Below are positions 1 to 6,459 of a stretch of DNA of 9,074 bases, piece after piece (the first letter of the stretch is position 1; each line of letters opens with the position of its first letter). The notes under the pieces were generated by a model. That model worked only from the letters and a program-made list of their open reading frames with translations, ran no database searches and was not told where the DNA came from. Position numbers and translations under genes: made by a program. Source of the stretch: Halanaerobium sp041694515 (lineage in GTDB: Bacteria; Bacillota; Halanaerobiia; Halanaerobiales; Halanaerobiaceae); contig JASMSZ010000027.1 of NCBI GenBank assembly GCA_041694515.1, forward strand, positions 1 to 9,074, read 5' to 3'.

Positions 1-6
1 TTTTTT

Positions 7-45
7 GGTACCAGGTACCGTAAATCGATTTAGGTACCTGGTACC
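7..45. repeat. GGTACC-based inverted repeat (REPIN-like)
   Basis: Two 13-base arms, GGTACCAGGTACC at 7-19 and GGTACCTGGTACC at 33-45, are exact reverse complements. Each arm is itself a near-palindrome of two GGTACC hexamers around one base. The spacer contains a further perfect 12-base palindrome, TAAATCGATTTA (21-32), plus one unpaired G at 20. The element lies 13 bases beyond the stop of the permease gene. It is not a typical terminator for that gene: on the minus strand the stem is followed by six A, not T; the T run at 1-6 precedes it on the plus strand. Two short palindromic units in opposite orientation resemble REPIN elements mobilised by Y1 (RAYT) transposases. That link is inference from shape alone, and no such transposase is in the window. 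Confidence 0.6.
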
Positions 46-58
46 TAACGTATGGTAT

Positions 59-1309
59 TTAAAAAATTATAGTAAATAATACTGCGACACTAAAAGAAAG
101 CAGTGGTGCCAGAACAGTAACAATAAAATAATCAAAATATGTATCTCGAAACTTAAGTCCAGTATAAGCCAGCATTGCCAGATAAGCACTGTTATGAGGC
201 AGAGTATCAAGTCCAGTTGAAGCAATAATTACAATTCTATGTAGTTTTTCCGGATCAACAAGCTGCACAATGTTTTCTCCAACAGTGCTTAATGTTAAAA
301 GCATTCCCCCTGAGGCACTGCCCAATAATCCAGCTGCAATATTTGTGATTATCCCAATCAACAAATAAGGATTCAGCGGCAGATTTAATAAAGTCTGCAG
401 AAATTCCTTAAAAACTGGCAGTGAGGAAATAACCTGGCCAAATCCCATTGCAGAGGCTGCAAACATCAGCGGCAAAACAGCATTTGATATGCTTTCATTT
501 AAAATTTCCAGCAAATCAACCTTCCTGAAATTTTTAATTATCGAAAGCACAACTCCCAGCAAAAGAGCAATTACTGGCGGCTTTGACAAAACTGCCAGAA
601 AAATAAATACTGTTATTAGTGGAAGCATCGCAGTCAAAAAATTAAATAACTTAGATAGTTCAGGTTTTTTTAAGATGCTGTCATTCAGATTATTACTCTC
701 AGCCAACATCGATCTGCTCCTATATCTTAAATATGCAATTGCAGCAGCTGAACCGGCAGAAATTCCTGCCAGGCCTAAACCAAAACCGGCCAGTGCAGAT
801 GTATTTAAATAGTCCATCATAATTAAATTATGTACCTGAGGACTACCCGGTAGAGATAGACCTACTATTACATTCCCGCCTGCAATAGAAGCAATAATTA
901 ATGATTTGGGTAGACCAGCTTCTTCGAAAACCTGTTTTGCAATTGGATAAATGGTAAAAATCAGTACAAAAGCAGAGATGCCGCCAATTGATAAAAGCAC
1001 ACTGGCAAAAAAGATGCCTACTGCTGCATATCTGTAGGATAGAACATCTAAAACGAACTCGCCAATTGAGGTTGCATCATCTGATTCTTCCATGACTTTG
1101 CCCAAAATAGCACCCAACAAAAATATGAATATATAGTCCTCCACAAAACTCGCAAACCCGGGCAGGTACTGAGTGTTAAGTGTTTCTAAAATGTTCAAAT
1201 TATTTAAATATAGAATGACTGCAGAAGCTAATGGGGCAGCTACTACTATACTTACTTTTAGAATTATTAATGTTATTAAAATTATAAAACCGATTGTAAT
1301 ACTCAGCAA
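59..1309 (-). CDS. GntP-family permease (gluconate/carboxylate type, COG2610-like)
   Basis: A 416-residue, very hydrophobic inner-membrane protein with about 12 membrane segments, near the family's usual 420-450 residues. Motifs that recall GntP/citrate-type transporters are LPGSPQVHN (153-161), ASAMGFGQVI (285-294), the glycine-rich GLLGSASGGM (327-336) and GLDTLPHN (366-373) near the C-terminus. The family imports gluconate and related sugar acids or hydroxycarboxylates with protons; the exact substrate cannot be read from sequence. The start is TTG at 1309, supported by a strong AAGGGAG site (about 1317-1323) seven bases upstream that lies inside the end of the antiporter gene. Only two bases separate it from the antiporter stop, so the two are almost certainly co-transcribed and probably translationally coupled. 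No T-rich terminator is visible before the window edge. Confidence 0.85.
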   Translation of the reverse strand: MLSITIGFIILITLIILKVSIVVAAPLASAVILYLNNLNILETLNTQYLPGFASFVEDYIFIFLLGAILGKVMEESDDATSIGEFVLDVLSYRYAAVGIFFASVLLSIGGISAFVLIFTIYPIAKQVFEEAGLPKSLIIASIAGGNVIVGLSLPGSPQVHNLIMMDYLNTSALAGFGLGLAGISAGSAAAIAYLRYRSRSMLAESNNLNDSILKKPELSKLFNFLTAMLPLITVFIFLAVLSKPPVIALLLGVVLSIIKNFRKVDLLEILNESISNAVLPLMFAASAMGFGQVISSLPVFKEFLQTLLNLPLNPYLLIGIITNIAAGLLGSASGGMLLTLSTVGENIVQLVDPEKLHRIVIIASTGLDTLPHNSAYLAMLAYTGLKFRDTYFDYFIVTVLAPLLSFSVAVLFTIIF

Positions 1310-1311
1310 AA

Positions 1312-2652
1312 TTATTCTCCCTTCAAAAAGCTCCAGCTGACTTTTGATTTCATTTCATCTGATTTAATTAAAGCATATTCAGTTGCCAGAGAACCAAAGA
1401 TTTCTGTAAAAATTGAAGTAAATAATATTACATTTAAAATCAACATAGAAATATTAGCAACATCACCTGGAATATGGATAAAATCTTTTTGAATTATAAA
1501 TGCCAGATCAATTGTAATTCCTATCTGCGGTATTAGACCAAATCCAATATAATCTTCAACATGTTTAGGAGCAGATGACAGCTTTGCTCCCAGATGAGCT
1601 CCTCCAACCTTACCAATAATTCTCATAAACGTATATGCAAAAGCGATAATTAAAAAACTCTTATTAAACAAATTGCTGATATCTATCTTAGTTCCAGCAA
1701 GAATAAAGAATGTTGCCAGTAAAGGTACAGTAAGAATATCTATTTTATCTGAAACATTCAGTCTTCTTTTCGGTATATTTCTATAAACAAAACCTACAGT
1801 CAGATTAGCAAACAAAGGAGAAATATTTAAAAAGACCGCTGCTGCAGTAGCACCAATTATTGTCGCTAGAATTAATAAAATTTTTCTGCTTTCTGAATCA
1901 CATTTTATCATTAAATGCTGAGAAATGTAACCTATTACAAATCCCAGTAAAATCGCTGCGGCAACTCTAACTAACGGTTCAATCATCATATTAGTTATAG
2001 TTAATTCCAACTCCGGAGAAGCCAGAATATAGGATAATGGCTCCATAAAAGAAAAAATCAGTAATGCCAGAAATTCATCTAAAGCAAGAACAACCATTAA
2101 GGTTGCTGAAAACTCTCCCGGTATACCATACTCTTTTAAAACCATTACTGTCGCTGCAGGGGCTGTAGCTGTTGCAATGGTCCCAAATAATATTGCCACA
2201 AAAAGAGGTTTCCCTAATAAAAGCATTATTCCTGAGACTAAAACAAAAGCACCTATTGATTCAAAAATAACGATCAGAGTTAATTCGAATTCTAACTGTT
2301 TTAGAATTTTTATGTATAAAGAAGTTCCTATCCCAAAAGAAATAAAAGATACGGCCAGAACAGTAATAAAATTCAGGGTATTAAGTAAATAGCTGTGCCA
2401 GGCTAAAAATTCTTTCGATAAAAAAGAAAAGCTTCTAACTACACTCTGGCTGAACATTGTTCCTAAAAGTATATACCCCACTACACTGGGAATTCTAAAC
2501 TTATCTGTTATTGTCTTAATTATAAAAGCTGCTAAAAACAAAAGTCCAATTAAATAAATAAGTTTATGGCTTTTATGATTAAGCAGCATCCAGTGCTGTA
2601 AATTATTTAAGCTCCCCAGTACATCATAATTATTAATTTTTATCGCCTCCAA
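1312..2652 (-). CDS. Kef/NapA-type cation:proton antiporter (CPA2 family), membrane domain only
   Basis: Up to 446 residues with about 12-13 membrane segments. Family hallmarks in order (numbered from 2652): RIPSVVGYILLG (53-64), TATAPAATVMVL (161-172) in the unwound-helix region, ALDEFLALL (190-198) where D192 falls at the conserved acidic position of the ion site, FFILAGTKID (315-324), and RIIGKVGGAHLG (344-355) near the end. The protein stops after the membrane part and lacks the TrkA-type nucleotide-binding domain of KefB/KefC, so it resembles plain Na+/H+ or K+/H+ exchangers; the ion is not determined. The outer start is TTG at 2652, but GGAGG (2650-2646) overlaps that codon, so TTG cannot use it. 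The same GGAGG sits 8 bases before an in-frame ATT at 2637, giving 441 residues; the first in-frame ATG is codon 22. I prefer ATT. It is first gene of an operon with the permease. Confidence 0.88.
   Translation of the reverse strand: MEAIKINNYDVLGSLNNLQHWMLLNHKSHKLIYLIGLLFLAAFIIKTITDKFRIPSVVGYILLGTMFSQSVVRSFSFLSKEFLAWHSYLLNTLNFITVLAVSFISFGIGTSLYIKILKQLEFELTLIVIFESIGAFVLVSGIMLLLGKPLFVAILFGTIATATAPAATVMVLKEYGIPGEFSATLMVVLALDEFLALLIFSFMEPLSYILASPELELTITNMMIEPLVRVAAAILLGFVIGYISQHLMIKCDSESRKILLILATIIGATAAAVFLNISPLFANLTVGFVYRNIPKRRLNVSDKIDILTVPLLATFFILAGTKIDISNLFNKSFLIIAFAYTFMRIIGKVGGAHLGAKLSSAPKHVEDYIGFGLIPQIGITIDLAFIIQKDFIHIPGDVANISMLILNVILFTSIFTEIFGSLATEYALIKSDEMKSKVSWSFLKGE
2646..2650 (-). promoter_or_regulatory. 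Ribosome binding site deciding the antiporter start (ATT at 2637-2635)
   Basis: GGAGG lies exactly 8 bases before an in-frame ATT. The upstream TTG candidate (2652-2650) overlaps the GGAGG and has no other good ribosome site. The sequence after GGAGG, up to and past the ATT, shares GATAAAAATTAATA with the chemoreceptor gene at 6403-6390. Confidence 0.55.
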
Positions 2653-2692
2653 TTCCAGAAAATTTATTTATAAATGTTAAATTACTATCTTA

Positions 2693-2722
2693 ATTATAGC
2701 ATAAAATCTCCACTTCTGAACA
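2693..2722 (-). promoter_or_regulatory. Promoter of the antiporter-permease operon
   Basis: On the minus strand a perfect -10 TATAAT (2698-2693) is preceded by TGC, making a full extended -10 element (TGnTATAAT, 2701-2693). A weak -35, TGTTCA (2722-2717), lies 18 bases upstream. Transcription would begin near 2686 and leave a leader of roughly 35-50 nt before the antiporter. The site lies just downstream of the response-regulator terminator, so the two units are separately transcribed. The call is by consensus matching only. Confidence 0.65.
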
Positions 2723-2748
2723 CCCCTATTTTGATATTAAAACAGAAA

Positions 2749-2768
2749 AACCCGCCTCACGGCAGGTT
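2749..2768 (-). terminator. Rho-independent terminator after the response regulator
   Basis: Read on the minus strand, AACCTGCC (2768-2761) pairs with GGCGGGTT (2756-2749) as an 8-bp stem including one G-T pair, with a GTGA loop. It is followed directly by TTTTTCTGTTTT. It ends the transcript carrying the response regulator and separates it from the antiporter promoter. Confidence 0.85.
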
Positions 2769-2798
2769 ATTAAAAATTTGATAGAAAAAATATATAAT

Positions 2799-2887
2799 CT
2801 AAAGTGTAATAACTTCATAGCCCACTTAAATATAAGCTTCCGTGGAAGCATGTCCACTCATATCTCCTTTTATCTGTTCACATCTTT
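2799..2887 (-). other. Region between response regulator and terminator: hairpins and a possible coding remnant
   Basis: About 120 bases separate the response-regulator stop from the terminator. A hairpin GCTTCC-AC-GGAAGC (2849-2836) competes with a second, GTGGA/TCCAC (2857-2842). One minus frame reads RCEQIKGDMSGHASTEAYI, a stop at 2828-2826, then VGYEVITL and a stop at 2801-2799. The composition looks protein-like, so this may be the tail of a decayed gene broken by one stop. Alternatively the ATG at 2861-2859 begins an 11-codon peptide behind AAAGGAG, but the spacing of 2 bases is too short for comfort. I do not recognise the family. Confidence 0.25.
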
Positions 2888-3493
2888 TTAAATATATTTT
2901 TCTATCATCTCAAATAATTTATCTTTTTTTAGCGGCTTAGTCAAATGATCATCAAAGCCCTCACTCAGCGCTCTTTCTTTATCAGAGTCTAAAGCATAAG
3001 CTGTTAAAGCAATCTTCTCCAGTTTCTGATTTGCTTTTTTCAGTTCTTCTGATAATTTAAGCACTTCTTTTTCTCTTTCGATTCTGGCTTTAATTTCTTT
3101 TCGCAGTCTGATTGCAGAATTAATCCGGGCCATAAATTCTATCTTTTTAATCGGTTTTTTTAAATAATCCACTGCTCCTGCTGCAAAAGCATCTTTTAAA
3201 TATCCCGATTCTTTTTGGGCAGTTATCATAATAATTGGAACTTCCCGATAGACAGGCGATTTTTTTATTTTTCTACAGATTTCAATCCCGTTTTCTTCTC
3301 CTAAAATAATATCCAGAATTATTAAATCAGCCACCGGTTCAGTTTTAAGACCATTAAGCTTTAAAAATTCATAAGTTTCTTGAGCCGTCTCTGTAAAATG
3401 AATCCTCTCAACCTCAAGCTTTTTTAAATAATTTTCCAGCAGCATTCTCATATCCTGATCATCATCAACAACTAAAATATTTATTTCCATCAC
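2888..3493 (-). CDS. Response regulator: complete receiver domain plus the back half of a second receiver
   Basis: A 201-residue cytoplasmic protein. Residues 1 to about 125 form a complete receiver domain with acidic D10-D12, phospho-acceptor D61 (IILDIILGEENG), T91 (MITAQ) and K113 (LKKP), so phosphotransfer should work. Residues 130-160 are charged and coiled-coil-like. Residues 161-201 (IALTAYAL, GFDDHLTKP, final helix) match strands 4-5 and helices 4-5 of another receiver, with its own T164 and K186, but with no acidic pocket and no phospho-acceptor. A likely origin is an internal deletion in a longer protein such as receiver-coil-kinase-receiver. The start is GTG at 3493 or, more likely, ATG at 3490; an AGAG/AAAGG-type ribosome site lies just upstream. 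It follows the glycosyltransferase remnant by about 30 bases with no own promoter seen. There is no DNA-binding or enzymatic output domain. Confidence 0.85.
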   Translation of the reverse strand: MMEINILVVDDDQDMRMLLENYLKKLEVERIHFTETAQETYEFLKLNGLKTEPVADLIILDIILGEENGIEICRKIKKSPVYREVPIIMITAQKESGYLKDAFAAGAVDYLKKPIKKIEFMARINSAIRLRKEIKARIEREKEVLKLSEELKKANQKLEKIALTAYALDSDKERALSEGFDDHLTKPLKKDKLFEMIEKYI

Positions 3494-3524
3494 CTTTTCT
3501 CTAAATTTTAAACACCATAATTAA

Positions 3525-4126
3525 TTATTTTAAAAATTTTTTCGTTTTTGTGTTCCCCAGCTTTTCACTTAGTTTATCATATTTATGAAAAGTCATTTCC
3601 TCAAAGAGTAAAGAAATTATTGACAATAAAATTCCCATCAAAACAGCCCACCAACACGACCAAATAGAAACGCCCGCAGATATTCTAAAACCTGCATTCT
3701 AACAAGCGGTTTTTTTGCGAGTCTAACTTTTATTACCTGGCCGCCTCTAATCTCACAATCATTGGCAACTCTAATGGTTCCTCCTGCTGCAATTACCCGC
3801 CAGTCTCTGGAAAAAGGCTCAACTATTTTTAAAAGTGCCTGATCATCAATTAAAGAATCAGCATCTACATTACAGACCAGAGGAAACTGTACTATATTAA
3901 TTCCGGCATTTAAAGCATCGGCTTTTCCACCATTTTCTTTATCTACTACCACCAGATTAAATTTATCCTTTAATTCATCTATAGTTGCATCTTTAGAACC
4001 GTCATTGACAACTACAACTTCATATTCAGGATACTGCAGTGATAGAATAGAAGTTATATTATCTACAATAGTTAGCTCTTCATTATAAGCGGGAATAATA
4101 ATAGAAACAGGTTTATAAAATTCACT
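3525..4126 (-). pseudogene. Family 2 glycosyltransferase remnant (BcsA/NodC-like), N-terminus and core missing
   Basis: The first in-frame codon follows a TAA at 4129-4127. The frame then reads SEFYKPVSIIIPAYNEE, VVVVNDGSKD and NGGKADALNAG, the nucleotide-sugar fold of processive family 2 transferases, and CNVDADS with the metal-binding DxD at 3865-3857. It reaches FLFGRVG near 3650 and then hits a stop (3640-3638). A shifted frame from 3650 continues WAVLMGILLSIISLLFEEMT and ends at 3525; this looks like the family's C-terminal membrane helix and tail. Missing are the N-terminal membrane helices, the acceptor-site TED/QxxRW region and most membrane segments. No convincing start exists: the first GTG (3952) falls inside the fold. 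The intact protein would have polymerised or transferred sugars at the inner membrane. The present gene is non-functional. Confidence 0.85.
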
Positions 4127-4138
4127 TTAAAATAAATT

Positions 4139-4404
4139 TTAAAACTCAGAGGTCTCTTTTACACACCAGTATTTTTCATCAGTTAAAACTGTTTTTAAAA
4201 CTGCAAAGAATAAATCAACCTCACCAATATCAGCAATAGCCCGGATGCTGGCAGTCATTAAATTTTTATCTTCAGAATTTAAATATTCTTTTAATAAAGG
4301 CAGTGCTCTTTTTTCTCTAACCTTACCCAGAAAAGCTGCTGCTTTTTTTCAGACTTAAGTCATCATTAAGGTATTGAAATAAAATTTCTTCCCACTTTTC
4401 TTTT
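4139..4404 (-). pseudogene. HEAT-repeat protein remnant with a frameshift in an A7 run
   Basis: Directly after the chemoreceptor stop a minus frame reads NYRKEKWEEILFQYLNDDLS, then must change frame at seven A (4349-4343) to continue KAAAFLGKVREKRALPLLKE, YLNSEDKNLMTASIRAIADI and GEVDLFFAVLKTVLTDEKYW, stopping at 4141-4139. These are about two and a half HEAT repeats (paired amphipathic helices, protein-interaction scaffold). Removing one A restores a single frame. There is no start codon or ribosome site, so the N-terminus is gone. The fragment is in the same frame as the glycosyltransferase remnant, separated only by two TAA codons. HEAT genes beside such transferases suggest one former exopolysaccharide cluster (inference). 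Confidence 0.75.
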
Positions 4405-6396
4405 CTATAGTTTAAACCTGGACACAGCAGCTGTCAACTGCTCAGCCATATTGGAAAGAGCTTCAGCTGAACTCACAATTTCTTCTGTAGAGGCACTCTG
4501 TTCCTGGCTCGATGCAGCCACTTCTTCTGAATTTGCCGCAGCCTGCTCACTAACAGAGGCAATCTCTCTTATGGTTCTTTCAACTTCACTGCTGTTTTCT
4601 GCCACTTTTTTAGTCTTGAGATTAATGTTATCAATCAAATCACTTAAACTTACGACAGCTTCATTTATTTGATTAAAAGAATCCCCTGTATTTTCTATGG
4701 CATTAACACTATTATCCACTACTGTTTCGGTATTGTCCATTTTTTCAACAGCATCATTGACACCTTTCTGTATTTCTTTAACAAGGCTGCCAATCTGATT
4801 TGTGGCATTTTCTGATTCTTCTGCTAGCTCTCTAATTTCATCTGCCACAACAGAAAAGCCTCTGCCTGCTTCCCCAGCTCTGGCTGCTTCGATAGCAGCA
4901 TTCAACGCTAATAAATTAGTCTGGGCAGCTATATTATTGATCAATTCTACAATTTGACCTATTTTATTTGATAAATTTCCCAGACCATTTATGGTCTTAG
5001 AAATAGAGATAGAGTTACTCTTTACATTATTAATCTGGGAAACAGAATCTTTAATAGAACTATTCCCGGAATTAATATTCTCCATTACACTATCAGCCTG
5101 GGTATCCATTTTACCTGACATATCTTCAACATCACTTATCTCATTAATTAAATTCTGCATTAAACTAGATGACTCCTCTACCTGAGCGGTTTGCTCTTCT
5201 GCTCCGGAAGCTATATCCTGTATAGCCTGACCCACATGTTCCGCAGAAGCTGCAACTTCTTCTCCTGAAGCTGATAATTCTTCGCTCGAGGCAGATAAAT
5301 TAGAAGCTATGTCAACTACTTCACTTATCATATCAGATAGATTCCCGCTCATTTCTGAAAAAGAATTAGCTAAGTCGCCAACTTCATCTTTTTTACGCAG
5401 AAGTTTTTCAGAAATTTTTTGACTTAAATCTCCAGCAGCAATCTTTTTAGCATGTTCTGCTAAATCTAAGATTGGATTGGTTATTTTACTGGAGAAAAAA
5501 TATAATAAAATTAAAGAAATAACTAAAATACTAAGTGAAAAAATCAAGATGATATTACGCATAGAGTAAAGACCGGCCATAACTTCATCTTCTTCTGCTG
5601 ATACACTAACTATCCAATTAGTTCCTTCTATACTGCTATATCCTCCATAATAACTTTTGCTCAAAAAGTTATAAGTTTCGGCACCAATCTCTGAGTTAAT
5701 AGCATTTTTTATATAATTTGCGAGACTTGAAAAATCTTCATTATCTCTCTCAGAAATGGGGTTAAATTGATCCATTACATAATCACGATTTCTGTGAGCT
5801 ACTATTGTTCCAGTTTCATTAAACATAAAAGCTGTTCCATTTTCTTTTAACTGAACATCTGTTATTATATTAATTACATCCTGGCCTAACATCCTGGCAA
5901 TTAATAATCCAACAATCTCTCCTTCTCTTCTAATGGGAACTGATGCCATAGCAACAGGTTCATTGATTGCTCTACTAATTAACATATCAGAAATAAAAGA
6001 ATTTCCGTTAAAACCCTGCTGAACATAATTTCTATCTCCCAAATCTAAAGTGCTTCCATCAGGATAGTGGGTTAAACCTCCTGGTTCAACCATTGCAATA
6101 GTAGCAAAATCTGTTCTTTCAACCTCTGCTATTAAAATATTTTGTATCTGATCCCAATCCATAGTCTTTATAGATTTCTGATTGGCAATTGCTTCTAACT
6201 CTCTCAGACGAGTATCTAATCTTGATCTTACAAGTTCCCCTGTATCAACGGCCTTTTCTTCCAGCCTCTCTTCAATTTCTGCTGTCAACATCTCAGCTGT
6301 ATTTATATAAGTTAACAAACCTAAACTAATACAGATAACAAAAATCAAAGTTCCAATAAATAACATTTGTTTAGTTTTAAGTGACTTTATATTAAT
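4405..6396 (-). CDS. Methyl-accepting chemotaxis protein with dCache sensor domain
   Basis: An inner-membrane chemoreceptor that relays ligand binding to CheA/CheW. Numbered from the ATG at 6366 (653 residues): first membrane helix 2-22, periplasmic dCache-type sensor about 30-265 (DRNYVQQGFNG at 111-121, FISDMLISRAINEPV at 124-138), second membrane helix 271-291, HAMP about 292-346, and a helical signalling domain to the end with the near-invariant hairpin tip IAAQTNLLALNAAIEAARAG (479-498). No C-terminal CheR-docking pentapeptide is present. The ATG has no ribosome site. GGAGG (6409-6405) sits 8 bases before an in-frame ATT at 6396, which adds ten residues, (M)NIKSLKTKQ, typical of the short cytoplasmic tail of chemoreceptors; I therefore use 6396. 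The ligand is unknown. The gene is intact between decayed neighbours and its stop abuts the HEAT remnant. Confidence 0.9.
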   Translation of the reverse strand: MNIKSLKTKQMLFIGTLIFVICISLGLLTYINTAEMLTAEIEERLEEKAVDTGELVRSRLDTRLRELEAIANQKSIKTMDWDQIQNILIAEVERTDFATIAMVEPGGLTHYPDGSTLDLGDRNYVQQGFNGNSFISDMLISRAINEPVAMASVPIRREGEIVGLLIARMLGQDVINIITDVQLKENGTAFMFNETGTIVAHRNRDYVMDQFNPISERDNEDFSSLANYIKNAINSEIGAETYNFLSKSYYGGYSSIEGTNWIVSVSAEEDEVMAGLYSMRNIILIFSLSILVISLILLYFFSSKITNPILDLAEHAKKIAAGDLSQKISEKLLRKKDEVGDLANSFSEMSGNLSDMISEVVDIASNLSASSEELSASGEEVAASAEHVGQAIQDIASGAEEQTAQVEESSSLMQNLINEISDVEDMSGKMDTQADSVMENINSGNSSIKDSVSQINNVKSNSISISKTINGLGNLSNKIGQIVELINNIAAQTNLLALNAAIEAARAGEAGRGFSVVADEIRELAEESENATNQIGSLVKEIQKGVNDAVEKMDNTETVVDNSVNAIENTGDSFNQINEAVVSLSDLIDNINLKTKKVAENSSEVERTIREIASVSEQAAANSEEVAASSQEQSASTEEIVSSAEALSNMAEQLTAAVSRFKL

Positions 6397-6404
6397 TTTT
6401 ATCC

Positions 6405-6409
6405 CCTCC
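6405..6409 (-). promoter_or_regulatory. Ribosome binding site deciding the chemoreceptor start (ATT at 6396-6394)
   Basis: GGAGG within AAGGGGAGGGGAT is 8 bases upstream of the in-frame ATT, and 38 bases from the first in-frame ATG. An in-frame TAA lies just upstream of the ribosome site, so no earlier start is possible. Confidence 0.6.
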
Positions 6410-6425
6410 CCTTATGTTATTCTAA

Positions 6426-6434
6426 ATTATACCA
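6426..6434 (-). promoter_or_regulatory. Extended -10 promoter of the chemoreceptor gene
   Basis: TGGTATAAT on the minus strand is a perfect extended -10. No convincing -35 is visible at 16-18 bases. A 14-base dyad ATGTT-N4-AACAT (6447-6434) abuts it and could be an operator, though it is AT-rich and may be chance. The sigma-28 consensus often used for chemotaxis genes was not seen. Confidence 0.5.
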
Positions 6435-6459
6435 TGTTTTTTAACATAAAACGACATAA

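Noticed and set aside
7..45. Rho-independent terminator of the antiporter-permease operon
   Set aside because: On the minus strand the stem is followed by A residues, not T, and the architecture is better explained as paired palindromic units.
489..812. Plus-strand open frame opposite the permease gene
   Set aside because: It lies wholly antisense to a well-supported transporter, has no ribosome site and no recognisable protein features. The same holds for plus-strand frames at 2177-2392, 4451-4672 and 4991-5185.
2836..2857. Guanidine-II (mini-ykkC) riboswitch suggested by an ACGG in a hairpin
   Set aside because: Only one hairpin is present, the ACGG cannot sit as a closed tetraloop on the stem, and the position is at the end of a transcript rather than before a relevant gene.
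3638..3952. A 104-residue intact small protein
   Set aside because: The frame is a slice of a glycosyltransferase: family motifs occur upstream of the GTG in the same frame and the C-terminal tail continues in a shifted frame.
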